A DNA stretch of 64,000 nucleotides from an uncultured Pseudoruegeria sp. (lineage in GTDB: Bacteria; Pseudomonadota; Alphaproteobacteria; Rhodobacterales; Rhodobacteraceae): positions 620,001 to 684,000 of the forward strand of contig CANMJD010000001.1 of the NCBI GenBank assembly GCA_947498155.1, read 5' to 3'. Position numbers and translations under genes: made by a program. Of the stretch, positions 44,687 to 53,906 are shown in pieces. Within the stretch, counting starts at the first letter, position 1; each line of letters opens with the position of its first letter. The notes beneath the pieces are model-generated. The model was given only the letters and a program-made list of their open reading frames with translations. It had not been told where the DNA came from and made no database searches.

Positions 44687-44987
44687 CGCAGCGACTCCTT
44701 GAATGTGTCCTTGACCTTATAAGGAGCCAATCGCTTGGCTGCGAGTAAGAATTAGCGAAATTGCCCCTTTGTTCAGGCCGGTTTTGCGCCTTTACCCTGG
44801 TTTTTGCCAAGAATACGACAGGCGCAGGAAGAAGCGGACCACTGACGCGCTGAATCTGGCTGGGCGGAGGGGGCGAAATCGATGCCCAAACACCGGCTTT
44901 GACGAGAATTGCTGAAAGCCGTCGCTTTGCGCATATAGATGGGGCGGCGAGCAGGTTAGGCTGCCGATACATCAATGGGGAATGTGC
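44687..44987. other. Gene-free interval between rpiA and sdaA
   Basis: About 300 bp between divergent genes with no credible coding frame; the one minus-strand frame (44661-44975) lacks any known motif. It should hold promoters for rpiA and sdaA. TTGACG at 44899-44904 has no -10 at usable spacing. I see no riboswitch fold I can support. Confidence 0.3.
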
Positions 44988-46361
44988 ATGTTTCTGTCAG
45001 TTTTTGATATGTTCAAAGTCGGGGTTGGTCCGTCTTCATCGCATACGATGGGGCCGATGGTGGCAGCGGCAGCCTTTTTGGACCTGCTGCGCCAAAGCCC
45101 GTTTCAGGCCCACGGCTTGCGCGCCTCTTTGCATGGGTCCTTGGCCTTTACCGGTGTCGGTCATGCCACCGATCGCGCCACCATCCTTGGTCTGGCGGGG
45201 TTTGAACCTGCGACCTATGACGCCAAGGCGGCAGAGGTCACCCTTGCGCGCATCAAAGCCGAAGGGAGGGTGTATCCCGACGGGCTAACGCCCCTGCAGT
45301 TTGTACCGGATCAAGATCTGACCTTTGACTATGGTGCACCACTGCCCGGTCATGCCAACGGGATGATCCTGATGGCCACGGACGCCCAAGGTGACGTTAT
45401 TCTTCAAGAAACCTATTATTCGGTCGGCGGGGGTTTTGTGATGACCGAAGCCGAGCTGGCTGCAGGCAAAGATACCGATGACGGTGCCCCTGTCCCCTAC
45501 CCGTTCAAATCGGCCAATGAAATGCTGCAGATGTGCCGTGACACCGGCAAATCCATTGCCGCGCTGAAACGCGCCAATGAACTGTCCCGTATCAGCGCCG
45601 AAGAACTGGATAATGGCATTGCCCGTCTTTGGGCGGTCATGAACGACTGCATCACCCGTGGCCTGACCTCCGAAGGCATTCTGCCCGGTGGGCTGAACGT
45701 CAAGCGCCGCGCCAAATCCATTCATGATGCACTTCTTGCGGAACGGGGGCTGAATCTCTCGCCTCCCCATACCATCAACGACTGGATGAGCGCCTATGCC
45801 ATGGCGGTCAACGAAGAGAACGCCGCCGGGGGGCAGGTAGTGACCGCGCCGACCAACGGGGCGGCCGGGGTGTTACCGGCAACCATCCGCTATTGGCTGG
45901 ATCACGTACCGGGGGCGACACGCACACGCATCCCCGAATTCCTGCTGACAGCGGCGGCCATCGGCGGTCTGGTAAAACACAACGCCTCGATTTCAGGGGC
46001 TGAATGCGGCTGTCAGGCCGAGGTCGGCTCTGCCTCTGCCATGGCGGCGGCGGGGTTATGTGCGGTGATGGGAGGATCGCCCCAGCATGTCGAAAACGCC
46101 GCCGAAATCGCGCTGGAGCATCATCTTGGCATGACTTGCGATCCGATAAAGGGGTTGGTGCAAATCCCCTGTATCGAGCGCAACGGATTGGGCTGTATCA
46201 AAGCGGTGTCTGCGGCCTCGCTGGCGCTGCGCGGCACCGGAGATCATTTTGTCCCGCTGGACTCCGCCATCGAAACCATGCGCCAGACTGGCGCTGATAT
46301 GCATGAAAAATACAAGGAAACCTCGCTCGGGGGGTTGGCGGTGAATGTACCGAACTGCTGA
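44988..46361 (+). CDS. sdaA: L-serine ammonia-lyase (iron-sulfur)
   Basis: 457 residues, single-chain form with both alpha and beta parts. N-terminal [16 protein letters not shown], then the [4Fe-4S] cysteine region [36 protein letters not shown], and the closing [17 protein letters not shown]. It deaminates serine to pyruvate and ammonia. The ATG at 44988 has GGGGA 6 nt upstream; the ATG at 44982 is the alternative. Confidence 0.95.
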   Translation: MFLSVFDMFKVGVGPSSSHTMGPMVAAAAFLDLLRQSPFQAHGLRASLHGSLAFTGVGHATDRATILGLAGFEPATYDAKAAEVTLARIKAEGRVYPDGLTPLQFVPDQDLTFDYGAPLPGHANGMILMATDAQGDVILQETYYSVGGGFVMTEAELAAGKDTDDGAPVPYPFKSANEMLQMCRDTGKSIAALKRANELSRISAEELDNGIARLWAVMNDCITRGLTSEGILPGGLNVKRRAKSIHDALLAERGLNLSPPHTINDWMSAYAMAVNEENAAGGQVVTAPTNGAAGVLPATIRYWLDHVPGATRTRIPEFLLTAAAIGGLVKHNASISGAECGCQAEVGSASAMAAAGLCAVMGGSPQHVENAAEIALEHHLGMTCDPIKGLVQIPCIERNGLGCIKAVSAASLALRGTGDHFVPLDSAIETMRQTGADMHEKYKETSLGGLAVNVPNC

Positions 46362-46369
46362 ACGGTTGT

Positions 46370-46966
46370 TCAGCTTACCAACACCGGCCAAAGTGACGCG
46401 ATCAGCAAGAGGGCCATTGTCCAGTTGAACAGTCGCAGCCGCGCCGGATTGCGCAGCACGCGGCGCATTTGCTGCCCCAGAACCGTCCAGCTGCTGATGC
46501 AGGGGATGTTCACCGCACCAAAGGCCAGCGCCACGGTCAACACTGCCAAAGGAGAGCCACTGCCCGCATAAACGGTCGTCGCGGTCAGGGCCATCGCCCA
46601 GGCTTTGGGGTTAACCCACTGAAACCCTGCCGCTTGTAAAAACGTCAAAGGGCGCGCTTCTGAGGCCACCGCTTCTGACGGCGGGGCGGCATGGGCGATC
46701 TTCCACGCCAGCCAGAGCATATAGGCCACACTCAACACCTTAAGGATGGTGTGGCTGACGGGATAGGTGTTGAAAATCTGCGCTATGCCAAACCCGACCA
46801 TGGCAATCATGACGGTAAAGCCGATCCCGACCCCCAGCATATGTGGCACGCTTCGGCCAAAACCGAAATTGGCCCCCGAGGTCATCAGCATCAGGTTATT
46901 CGGCCCCGGCGTGATCGAGGAAACAAAAGCAAAGCCACAAAGGGCGAGGAGAAGCTCATAGGTCAT
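46370..46966 (-). CDS. LysE-family amino-acid exporter
   Basis: 198 residues with six predicted helices and the LysE/RhtB signature SITPGPNNLMLM (about 17-28). Probably exports an amino acid; substrate unknown. It is divergent from an Lrp-type regulator, the normal genetic arrangement for amino-acid exporters, so induction by an amino acid via that regulator is likely. Its stop lies 8 nt from the sdaA stop. Confidence 0.92.
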   Translation of the reverse strand: MTYELLLALCGFAFVSSITPGPNNLMLMTSGANFGFGRSVPHMLGVGIGFTVMIAMVGFGIAQIFNTYPVSHTILKVLSVAYMLWLAWKIAHAAPPSEAVASEARPLTFLQAAGFQWVNPKAWAMALTATTVYAGSGSPLAVLTVALAFGAVNIPCISSWTVLGQQMRRVLRNPARLRLFNWTMALLLIASLWPVLVS

Positions 46967-47018
46967 GTCGGCAATTATTCATTAATAACACCGGTATTAA
47001 ATTGCTTTTCTCTCCGAA

Positions 47019-47036
47019 ATTCGCAAATATTCGCAA
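47019..47036 (+). promoter_or_regulatory. Direct repeats before an Lrp-type gene
   Basis: ATTCGCAA occurs at 47019-47026 and again at 47029-47036, spaced by exactly 10 bp (one helical turn), ending 3 nt before the regulator's ATG. No ribosome-binding site is visible there, so binding would block translation start or transcription. Its role is inferred. Confidence 0.4.
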
Positions 47037-47039
47037 CAT

Positions 47040-47492
47040 ATGAGCAAGATTGATCAAATAAGTCAGAAAATATTGCAAGAACTGACACGGGATGGCCGGA
47101 TCAGTAACCTTGATCTGGCTGATAAGGTCGGGCTGTCGCCGTCTGCCTGTTTACGCAGGGTTCAGGCGCTGGAGCGCGACGGGGTGATCACCGGCTACCG
47201 CGCGACCCTCAATCCGGCGGCGATGGGTGCAGGGTTTGTGGCCTATGTCGGGGTCGGATTGAATAATCACGCCAAGGCCAGCCAAGAGGCCTTTGAGCGC
47301 GCCATCTCCCGAGCGCCGCAAGTTCGCGAATGTCATAACATCACTGGCACCATTGAATATCTGCTGCGGGTCGAGGTCGCGGATCTGGCGGCCTATAAAA
47401 CCTTCCACACCGATATTCTGGGTACCTTGCCGCAGGTGGCCGCCATTACATCCTATGTGGTCATGGGCTCCCCCAAGGACGAGCGCCGTTAA
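47040..47492 (+). CDS. Lrp/AsnC-family regulator, probably of the LysE exporter
   Basis: 150 residues. Helix-turn-helix (about 5-55: LQELTRDGRISNLDLADKVGLSPSACLRRVQALERDGVI), then RAM domain (about 66-148; FVAYVGVGLNNHAKASQEAF; HNITGTIEYLLRVEV). Divergent from the exporter with direct repeats in between. The ATG has no good ribosome-binding site. Confidence 0.9.
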   Translation: MSKIDQISQKILQELTRDGRISNLDLADKVGLSPSACLRRVQALERDGVITGYRATLNPAAMGAGFVAYVGVGLNNHAKASQEAFERAISRAPQVRECHNITGTIEYLLRVEVADLAAYKTFHTDILGTLPQVAAITSYVVMGSPKDERR

Positions 47493-47564
47493 TTCACTCC
47501 CCTGACTGTTGGATCAAAGACCGACGCAATTGCGCTTGTCCGCTGCGCAGCCTAGGGTCGCGCC

Positions 47565-48491
47565 ATGACCCAGGACAGGCCGGTGATCGGCATTCTTTTT
47601 ATGCTCGGATTCTGTGTGCTTGCCCCGATGGGCGATGCGCTGGCAAAGATATTGGGCGAACGGCTGGCGGTGGTTGAACTGGCTTTCCTGCGGTTTGCCT
47701 TTCAATTTGTCCTGTTGTTGCCGCTGGTTTTGCTGGCGGGGGTACGCCTGCCAGTCGGGTTTTGGCTCTGGGGCATGACCGCGTTGCGCACCTTCTTTCA
47801 TATCCTCGGGCTAAGCTTCATGTTTTTGTCGCTACGCTATTTGCCCTTGGCAGAAGCCGTCGCCATCGCCTTTGTCATGCCCTTTATCATGCTGCTTTTG
47901 GGCAAATATGTCTTGGGCGAAGAGGTTGGCCCCCGTCGCCTTATTGCCTGTCTGGTGGGGTTCATCGGCACGCTTTTGGTGGTGCAGCCGAGCTTTGCAG
48001 AGGTCGGCGCGCCGGCGCTGCTGCCCTTGGGGGTGGCGGTTTTCTTTGCCCTGTTCATGCTGGTCACCCGCCGGATTGCCAAGGAAATCGACGCCATCGC
48101 CCTGCAAACCCTGTCTGGCGGCATGGCGGTGGTAATGCTTTTGCCCTTGGTGATCCTGCTAGAGGGCACCTCTGCGCTGGCCCCGTGGACCATGGCTGGC
48201 AGTGATGTGCTGCTAATTGTGTTAATGGGCTGTCTGGCAACAATCGCCCATCTGTTTATGACATGGTCCTTACGTTTTGCCCCTTCAGCCACACTTGCGC
48301 CGATGCAATATCTGGAAATCCCCGTGGCCACGCTGATTGGCTGGCTTGTCTTTAAAGACCTGCCCAACGGTCTGGCCGCCCTTGGTATTGTCGTAACAAT
48401 GTCGGCGGGGCTTTACATTATTCTGCGAGAGCAGTCCCAGCAGCGCAGAGCCGCGCAATCACCTGATTCAGCGCCGCAAGGGGCAAAATGA
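47565..48491 (+). CDS. EamA/DMT-superfamily transporter
   Basis: 308 residues, ten predicted helices in two EamA repeats (AFVMPFIMLLLGKYVLGEEVG in the first; MQYLEIPVATLIGWLVFKDLPN in the second). Export of a small metabolite is likely; substrate unknown. Its 3' end overlaps the 3' end of the convergent thiamine diphosphokinase gene by 74 bp. Confidence 0.9.
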   Translation: MTQDRPVIGILFMLGFCVLAPMGDALAKILGERLAVVELAFLRFAFQFVLLLPLVLLAGVRLPVGFWLWGMTALRTFFHILGLSFMFLSLRYLPLAEAVAIAFVMPFIMLLLGKYVLGEEVGPRRLIACLVGFIGTLLVVQPSFAEVGAPALLPLGVAVFFALFMLVTRRIAKEIDAIALQTLSGGMAVVMLLPLVILLEGTSALAPWTMAGSDVLLIVLMGCLATIAHLFMTWSLRFAPSATLAPMQYLEIPVATLIGWLVFKDLPNGLAALGIVVTMSAGLYIILREQSQQRRAAQSPDSAPQGAK

Positions 48492-49131
48492 TCAGCATCT
48501 GATCGCCATCAAACTGCAAATCCACCGGCCCCGTCACCCGGTTAGAGGTGCCAATCCGCCCGTCCGGCGCAAAATCAATCCCCTCTATCGGCCATGCCAA
48601 CCCGCGTGATCGTCCCGACAGTTGCCCCATTGGAAACAACGACAAACGGCTATCCAGCGGTAAATCCAAGGCCATGCGCCGCGGTGCGCGAAATATGATG
48701 TCCGCATCCCCAATCAGAATGACCGGTGCCCCCCTATGCCGCACGATTGCGTTAAACACCGCCAATTCATGATCCAGCCGCCCGCCGGTAAAGCCCAGCG
48801 CCAGTATCAGCGGCGCCTGAATATGCCGCAGCGCCTTTTCGAAATCGGTCGTGTCCTGTTCAGCAACCCGGTGCAGCACCCCGGTGGGCAGGGCTGCGAT
48901 TGTTTCCGCGCTAAGCGAATCCATATCCCCGATGACCGCGTCCGGCACATGCCCCGCCGCAAGCGCCAATGCCGCCCCCCCGTCCGCCGCCCAGAGCCGT
49001 GGTGCGGTCTGCAGATAGCGGGTGACTCGTTCCGGAGGTGTCGGCGCGCCGCCTAACAGCAATACAATTGCGCTATCAGCATCAATTGATGATTTATTGC
49101 CATTAATGTTGCAAAAATTGGAACTGTTCAC
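48418..49131 (-). CDS. Thiamine diphosphokinase (GTG start)
   Basis: 237 residues that transfer pyrophosphate from ATP to thiamine. N-terminal IVLLLGGAPTPPERV, WAADGGAALALA, the metal-binding GDMDSLS, QDTTDFEKALRH and GFTGGRLDHELAVF all match the TPK core. The only start codon in frame is a GTG at 49131 with no clear ribosome-binding site; the first ~18 residues are non-conserved, so translation may begin later. It converges with the EamA gene with a 74-bp overlap. No TPP riboswitch is visible. Confidence 0.85.
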   Translation of the reverse strand: MNSSNFCNINGNKSSIDADSAIVLLLGGAPTPPERVTRYLQTAPRLWAADGGAALALAAGHVPDAVIGDMDSLSAETIAALPTGVLHRVAEQDTTDFEKALRHIQAPLILALGFTGGRLDHELAVFNAIVRHRGAPVILIGDADIIFRAPRRMALDLPLDSRLSLFPMGQLSGRSRGLAWPIEGIDFAPDGRIGTSNRVTGPVDLQFDGDQMLIILPLAALNQVIARLCAAGTALAE

Positions 49132-49236
49132 ATTATCGCCCTTAAATTACACTGGAATTATCCCAGTTCCGATCCGTTCCGCGCCTTTTGCGCCGGTAAA
49201 CACAGTGTTGCCGAATTAGAGAAAGCGAGCAATCCA

Positions 49237-51516
49237 ATGGTTGGTGCGAGTAAAATTTTAACAGTCTCTTATGGAACCTTCTCCTGCACGCTGGAGGGGT
49301 TTGACGATTCTTTTGATACGATGAAAGCGATTGCCGAGTATTTTCGGGATCTTTCTTCAGAAGACCGCTATTTCGGGGCCGAGCCCCCCACCCCTGATGC
49401 AGAGATGCTGGCGCGGATTGCCGAGAAAGAAGTAAACCGCCGGGTAGAGGCCCGCATTACCGACAACAATGTAGTGCTGCGTCCGTCCGAACCTGCCGCT
49501 CTGGAGCAAAAGACGCCGGCCCCTGCCGCCTTTAGCCCCGATGCACAGCCCGACGCATCCCCGCTACGCAAAGCCACCCCTGCCCCGGCTGCCAAACCGA
49601 TGGCTGCCAAACCACTCTCTGCTGGACTGGCCGCAGGAGACGCCGCCGTCGATGCCGATAGCATCGCCGCCAAACTGCAACGCATCCGCGCCGTGGTTGC
49701 CCAGAATAAGGCCGGTGCGTCTGAACGTCTGTTTGCGGAAGACGAACAGGTCGGCGAACTGGCTGAAGAATTCGTTCAAGACGCCGAGATCGCCAACCCG
49801 ACACCGGTTGATGATCCCGAGCTTGCAGAAGCAGCCGCCGCAGACGATGCCGATCTGGCCTATGACGATGAGGAATATGACGCCCTCTCGGCCCTTGAAA
49901 ACATCGAGCAAGCCCCACAAGAGGCCAATTCTGATGTGGATGCGCAGGGCGAAGAAGAGGCCGCCGATGACGCCATTTACGACGAAGACAGCGTCGCAGA
50001 ATATGAAGATGATGAGGCGCAGGCAGAGGATGACACCGATGCCATCCTGAACGCCCTTCTGGATCAGCCCGAAATCGAGACCGCCGAAACTGATAGCGAT
50101 GAAGCGCTGGCGATTGAGGTTGAGGCAGAAGCTGAGGCAGAAGACGACGTAATTGCCGAAGATGAAGACGCCATGCTAGCCCGCTTGAGCGGTTCTTTCG
50201 ACACGACAGGTGCCGAAGAAGAAGACACATCCGAAGCAGAGGCCACAGAATCCACCGTTGCCTTTGACGAAGACGAAGATGACGCTGCGCTGTTCACCTC
50301 CTTTGAAGATGAAGAAGAGCGGGACGCCGAAATCGCCGCCTCTGACGATGTCGAAGACGAAGCAGTTTCTCTTGATGCTGAGATCGACACTGCCGAGGAC
50401 AGCATCGAAGTCGCCGCACTGGCAGAAGAAACTGCGCTAGAAGAAGACGTCTTTGATGCCCAAGAGGACGATACCGCAGAGGAAGACGAGGCCCCCACTT
50501 TGGCCATGGCTGCGGCCGCCCGTGCCCGTGCCCGCGTCATCAAGATGAAGACAGCCGATGTGGAAGACGCCATCGCTGCCGGCACACTGACGCCGCTCGA
50601 GCTTGAGGAAGAAGAAGATGCGCCCGAGGTAGAGCCTGCCGAAACCGCCGCGCATCTGTTGGAAGATGACAGCACACTGTCGCGCGAAGAAGAAGAGGAT
50701 CTGGCCGCCGAACTGGCCCATGTTGAGGCTGAAGAGCGTGGCCCCGTACGGCCTGCACGGGTGAAACCCCGCCGTGCGGTTATCGCCTCTGAAGGGCATG
50801 ATGAAGCGGTTGAACGTCTGCTGGAAGAAACCAACAGCAAGCTTGAAGAAAGCGAAGGCGCGCGTCGCCGGTCCGGGTTTGCCCATCTGAAAGCCGCCGT
50901 TGCTGCCACCGTCGCGGATCGCAAATTCCTAGGGGGTAAAAGCCAGCCCAAAGAGGACACTGAACCCTATCGCGAGGATCTTGCCGCTGCGGTCAAGCCA
51001 AGCAAGCCGACATCCGGCGGCAGCCCGCGCCGCGAGCAGGCCCCTGCGCCACTGATGCTGGTATCCGAACAGCGCGTTGACACGCCCTCGCCCAAACGCG
51101 GGCAGATGACGGCTGTTGAGGTTGACACAACTGCCGTATCGGGCAATCTCGCGCTGCAACCAACCGAAGAGGTAGCGCTGGAAACATACACGCTGGCCGG
51201 AGCCGAACGCATTCTGTCGGACAGCACCAGCTTTGAAGACTTTGCAAAAGAACTGGGCGCCTCCGAGTTGCCCGATCTTTTGGAAGCGGCAGCGGCTTAT
51301 GTCGCCTATGTCGAAGGGCGTCCGCAGTTTTCGCGGCCCCACCTGATGGGCATTATGTCCAAAGCGCAGCAGGCCGAAGGCTTCAGCCGCGAAGAAGAAC
51401 TACAGTCTTTCGGGCAATTACTGCGCGAAGGCCGACTACAAAAAGTGCAAAGGGGGCAGTTTACCGTTGCAAGTTCCTGCAAATACCGCCCCGAACAAAG
51501 ATACGGACACGAGTAA
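49237..51516 (+). CDS. Large acidic protein with ordered ends (Rhodobacterales-type, function unknown)
   Basis: 759 residues with three parts. Residues 1-75 are a folded domain (VSYGTFSCTLEGFDDSFDTM, AIAEYFRDLSSEDRYFGAEP). Residues about 160-510 are an extremely acidic, low-complexity stretch of Glu, Asp and Ala. Residues about 640-759 are a second ordered domain (LAGAERILSDSTSFEDFAKELG; AAAAYVAYVEGRPQFSRPHLMGIM). The middle is likely disordered and very negative. No catalytic or membrane motif is seen. I recognise the ends as shared by Roseobacter-type genomes, but know of no assigned function. A strong terminator follows. Confidence 0.8.
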   Translation: MVGASKILTVSYGTFSCTLEGFDDSFDTMKAIAEYFRDLSSEDRYFGAEPPTPDAEMLARIAEKEVNRRVEARITDNNVVLRPSEPAALEQKTPAPAAFSPDAQPDASPLRKATPAPAAKPMAAKPLSAGLAAGDAAVDADSIAAKLQRIRAVVAQNKAGASERLFAEDEQVGELAEEFVQDAEIANPTPVDDPELAEAAAADDADLAYDDEEYDALSALENIEQAPQEANSDVDAQGEEEAADDAIYDEDSVAEYEDDEAQAEDDTDAILNALLDQPEIETAETDSDEALAIEVEAEAEAEDDVIAEDEDAMLARLSGSFDTTGAEEEDTSEAEATESTVAFDEDEDDAALFTSFEDEEERDAEIAASDDVEDEAVSLDAEIDTAEDSIEVAALAEETALEEDVFDAQEDDTAEEDEAPTLAMAAAARARARVIKMKTADVEDAIAAGTLTPLELEEEEDAPEVEPAETAAHLLEDDSTLSREEEEDLAAELAHVEAEERGPVRPARVKPRRAVIASEGHDEAVERLLEETNSKLEESEGARRRSGFAHLKAAVAATVADRKFLGGKSQPKEDTEPYREDLAAAVKPSKPTSGGSPRREQAPAPLMLVSEQRVDTPSPKRGQMTAVEVDTTAVSGNLALQPTEEVALETYTLAGAERILSDSTSFEDFAKELGASELPDLLEAAAAYVAYVEGRPQFSRPHLMGIMSKAQQAEGFSREEELQSFGQLLREGRLQKVQRGQFTVASSCKYRPEQRYGHE

Positions 51517-51566
51517 CCATCTGGCGAACATTCTGAAACCACTCGCTCAGACTGTAACGAGTAAAG

Positions 51567-51598
51567 AAAGGGGAGGCATATTATGCCTCCCCTTTTTT
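51567..51598 (+). terminator. Rho-independent terminator of the acidic-protein gene
   Basis: AAAGGGGAGGCATA, short loop, TATGCCTCCCC then TTTTTT. It lies 50 nt after the stop. Confidence 0.9.
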
Positions 51599-51605
51599 CA
51601 TGTAT

Positions 51606-51648
51606 CGGGGCGCTGCCCCGAACCCCGGGATATTTAGGTCAAACTGAA
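51606..51648. repeat. Dispersed intergenic hairpin repeat, copy B
   Basis: CGGGGC (51606-51611) pairs with GCCCCG (51615-51620), then the tail GATATTTAGGTCAAACTGAA (51629-51648), 1 nt from the stop of the DUF2842 gene. It matches copy A at 9796-9845. Confidence 0.7.
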
Positions 51649-51649
51649 A

Positions 51650-51889
51650 TCAGGGCTGATCCTGATCCTGTGGCGGTGCATCAGGATCGGCCTGCCCGAT
51701 GCCTTTGAATACGGCCTTGAACGGGATCGCCCAGATGATCCCCAGCACCACATAGACAAAAAATTCCACCAGCAAGGAGGGGCGTTCCAGCCAATTGACC
51801 ACCGAAATCGCCACGACGATATAGGCAGGCAGGCCCACCAGCAGGATCAAAAGCGCCAACCGGCGGCGGGTTTTATAGCGCAGGGCCAT
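51650..51889 (-). CDS. DUF2842 membrane protein
   Basis: 79 residues, two predicted helices (about 9-30 and 38-58), and a polar C-terminal tail rich in Asp, Pro and Gln. This is DUF2842, common in alphaproteobacteria beside purA. The ATG overlaps the purA stop as TGATG. Function unknown. Confidence 0.85.
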   Translation of the reverse strand: MALRYKTRRRLALLILLVGLPAYIVVAISVVNWLERPSLLVEFFVYVVLGIIWAIPFKAVFKGIGQADPDAPPQDQDQP

Positions 51890-53184
51890 CAGTCTTCGAA
51901 CGGGTCGGTGACGAGAATGGTGTCCTCGCGCTCGGGGCTAGTGGAGAGCATCGCAACCGGGCAGCCGATAAGCTCTTCGACGCGGCGCACGTATTTAATC
52001 GCATTGGCCGGAAGTTCGGCCCAGCTGCGCGCGCCTTCGGTGCTTTCGCTCCAGCCCGGCATTTCCTCGTAGATCGGTGTGCAACGGGCTTGTTGATCGG
52101 CGGCGGTGGGCAAATAATCCAGACGATTACCGTCCAATTCATAACCGGTGCAGATTTTCAGCGTTTCAAAGCCGTCCAGCACGTCGAGTTTGGTCAGGGA
52201 AATCCCGTTCACACCAGATGTCGCACAGGTCTGGCGCACCAGACAGGCATCAAACCAACCGCAGCGGCGTTTGCGCCCTGTGGTGGTGCCAAATTCATGG
52301 CCGCGCTCGCCCAGACGTTGACCGTCCGCATCATCCAGTTCGGTTGGAAACGGGCCTTCGCCGACGCGGGTGGTATAGGCTTTGACGATCCCCAGCACAA
52401 AATCGATGCTGCCCGGCCCGATACCGGTGCCGGTGGCCGCCTGCCCTGCGATCACATTTGAGGAGGTCACAAAAGGATAGGTGCCAAAGTCGATATCCAG
52501 CAACGCGCCTTGTGCGCCTTCGAACAGGATGCGCTTGCCGTTTTTGCGTTTCTCGTTCAGCACTTTCCAGACCGGTGCGGCGAAAGGCAGGATCTGGGGC
52601 GCGATTTCAGAGAGTTTGGCCAGCAAGGCGTCACGGTCCACCGCCTCAATGCCCAATCCTTTGCGCAGGGCGTTGTGATGCTCCAGCGCGCGATCCACGC
52701 GGGCCGACAGGGTGGCCGGATCGGCCAGATCGGCCACGCGGATCGAACGACGACCGACTTTATCTTCATAGGCGGGCCCGATGCCCCGACCGGTTGTGCC
52801 GATTTTGGTACCTTTGGAAGCGGCCTCTTCGCGGGCGCGGTCCAACTCACCGTGGATCGGTAGAATCAGCGGCGTGTTTTCCGCGATCATCAACGTTTCG
52901 GGGCTGATCTCGACACCCTGTTCACGCACGGTGGCGATTTCGCCCATCAGGTGCCACGGATCCAGCACGACGCCATTGCCGATCACCGAGAGCTTCCCCC
53001 CACGCACCACACCAGAGGGCAAGGCGTGCAATTTGTACACTTTGCCGTCGATAACCAGAGTATGACCCGCATTATGGCCGCCCTGAAAACGGGCGATGAC
53101 ATCAGCGCGTTCGCTGAGCCAGTCCACAATCTTGCCTTTACCTTCATCGCCCCACTGAGCGCCTACGACAACCACGTTGGCCAT
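51889..53184 (-). CDS. purA: Adenylosuccinate synthetase
   Basis: 431 residues that join IMP and aspartate with GTP in AMP synthesis. N-terminal [18 protein letters not shown] is the GTP loop, followed by [24 protein letters not shown] and the [25 protein letters not shown] region. The ATG at 53184 matches the family start; the frame is open a further 26 codons. Confidence 0.97.
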   Translation of the reverse strand: MANVVVVGAQWGDEGKGKIVDWLSERADVIARFQGGHNAGHTLVIDGKVYKLHALPSGVVRGGKLSVIGNGVVLDPWHLMGEIATVREQGVEISPETLMIAENTPLILPIHGELDRAREEAASKGTKIGTTGRGIGPAYEDKVGRRSIRVADLADPATLSARVDRALEHHNALRKGLGIEAVDRDALLAKLSEIAPQILPFAAPVWKVLNEKRKNGKRILFEGAQGALLDIDFGTYPFVTSSNVIAGQAATGTGIGPGSIDFVLGIVKAYTTRVGEGPFPTELDDADGQRLGERGHEFGTTTGRKRRCGWFDACLVRQTCATSGVNGISLTKLDVLDGFETLKICTGYELDGNRLDYLPTAADQQARCTPIYEEMPGWSESTEGARSWAELPANAIKYVRRVEELIGCPVAMLSTSPEREDTILVTDPFED

Positions 53185-53375
53185 GCCAAAATCCACTTCA
53201 CGTCGGAAAAAACCCGTCTTCCTATAGCGCTCAAGGCAATTGGGCGAAACCGAAAAACACATCCCCCCATGGCAAACTGTGGCAACAATTCGCAGCGGGA
53301 CGCAAAACTGTCCTCAAAAAGGACAAAAAGCCTAGATATGCACTATATCAAATATGTCGTTAATTATGTGGTGCT

Positions 53376-53906
53376 ATGCCCAATCAAGTGAAAACATATC
53401 CGAGAGACTGGTTTGATATCGAACCTGCGACCTTTGCTGATTTGGGCGCAATGATCTATCTATCCGCCCTGACGCAGACCCATCAGGCACGCACCCTTGC
53501 GCAGGCGGTTTCGACCTATGAGCCGCCCTTAAGGCTCAACCAGTATAAAATTTTTCGTCAGAACGGTTACCCGCGCGCCTTTGTGACCTATGCCGCGCTT
53601 TCCCCAGCGGCAGAGCGAAAATATGCGCTGGAGCAACGCCCGCTGAGTGCGGCTGACTATACATCGGGGACATCGTTTTGGATTGTTGATCTTGTCTCGC
53701 CCTTTGGACAAATCGCCCAAATCCGTAATATTCTAAAAGAAACCCTGCCCTTTGACAGAATGCGCGCCAACCGGCTGGATGCAGATATGCACAATCCCCG
53801 GATCGTTGAATGGACGCGGGCGCCGGATAAATCCGTTGGCATCAAAGTGTATCGAAAGCGCGAATTCGAAAGTTTGCTTAAGGCAGAGGCGCTGAAAAAT
53901 GGTTAG
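53376..53906 (+). CDS. HlyC-type toxin-activating lysine acyltransferase
   Basis: 176 residues aligned with E. coli HlyC: LSALTQTHQARTL places H36 where HlyC has the catalytic His23, LNQYKIFRQNGYPRAFVTYAALS matches HlyC's ANQYVLL...YPVAYCSWANLS, and SGTSFWIVDLVSPFG places D105 on HlyC's catalytic Asp92. HlyC uses acyl-ACP to fatty-acylate lysines of RTX toxins. No RTX toxin is present; the next gene overlaps by 8 nt and encodes a VCBS-Hint protein, which may be the substrate. It is divergent from purA. Confidence 0.88.
   Translation: MPNQVKTYPRDWFDIEPATFADLGAMIYLSALTQTHQARTLAQAVSTYEPPLRLNQYKIFRQNGYPRAFVTYAALSPAAERKYALEQRPLSAADYTSGTSFWIVDLVSPFGQIAQIRNILKETLPFDRMRANRLDADMHNPRIVEWTRAPDKSVGIKVYRKREFESLLKAEALKNG

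Noticed and set aside
44661-44975. Minus-strand frame upstream of rpiA
   Set aside because: Low-complexity translation with no motif; it overlaps the rpiA start and its leader.
44830-44990. Possible glycine riboswitch before sdaA
   Set aside because: GGCGGAGGGGGCGAAA looks riboswitch-like in isolation, but I cannot pair the required P1 and P3 arms.
53376-53906. GNAT-family acetyltransferase
   Set aside because: The alignment to HlyC, including both catalytic residues and the NQY and DLVSPFG motifs, is far better than any GNAT motif.
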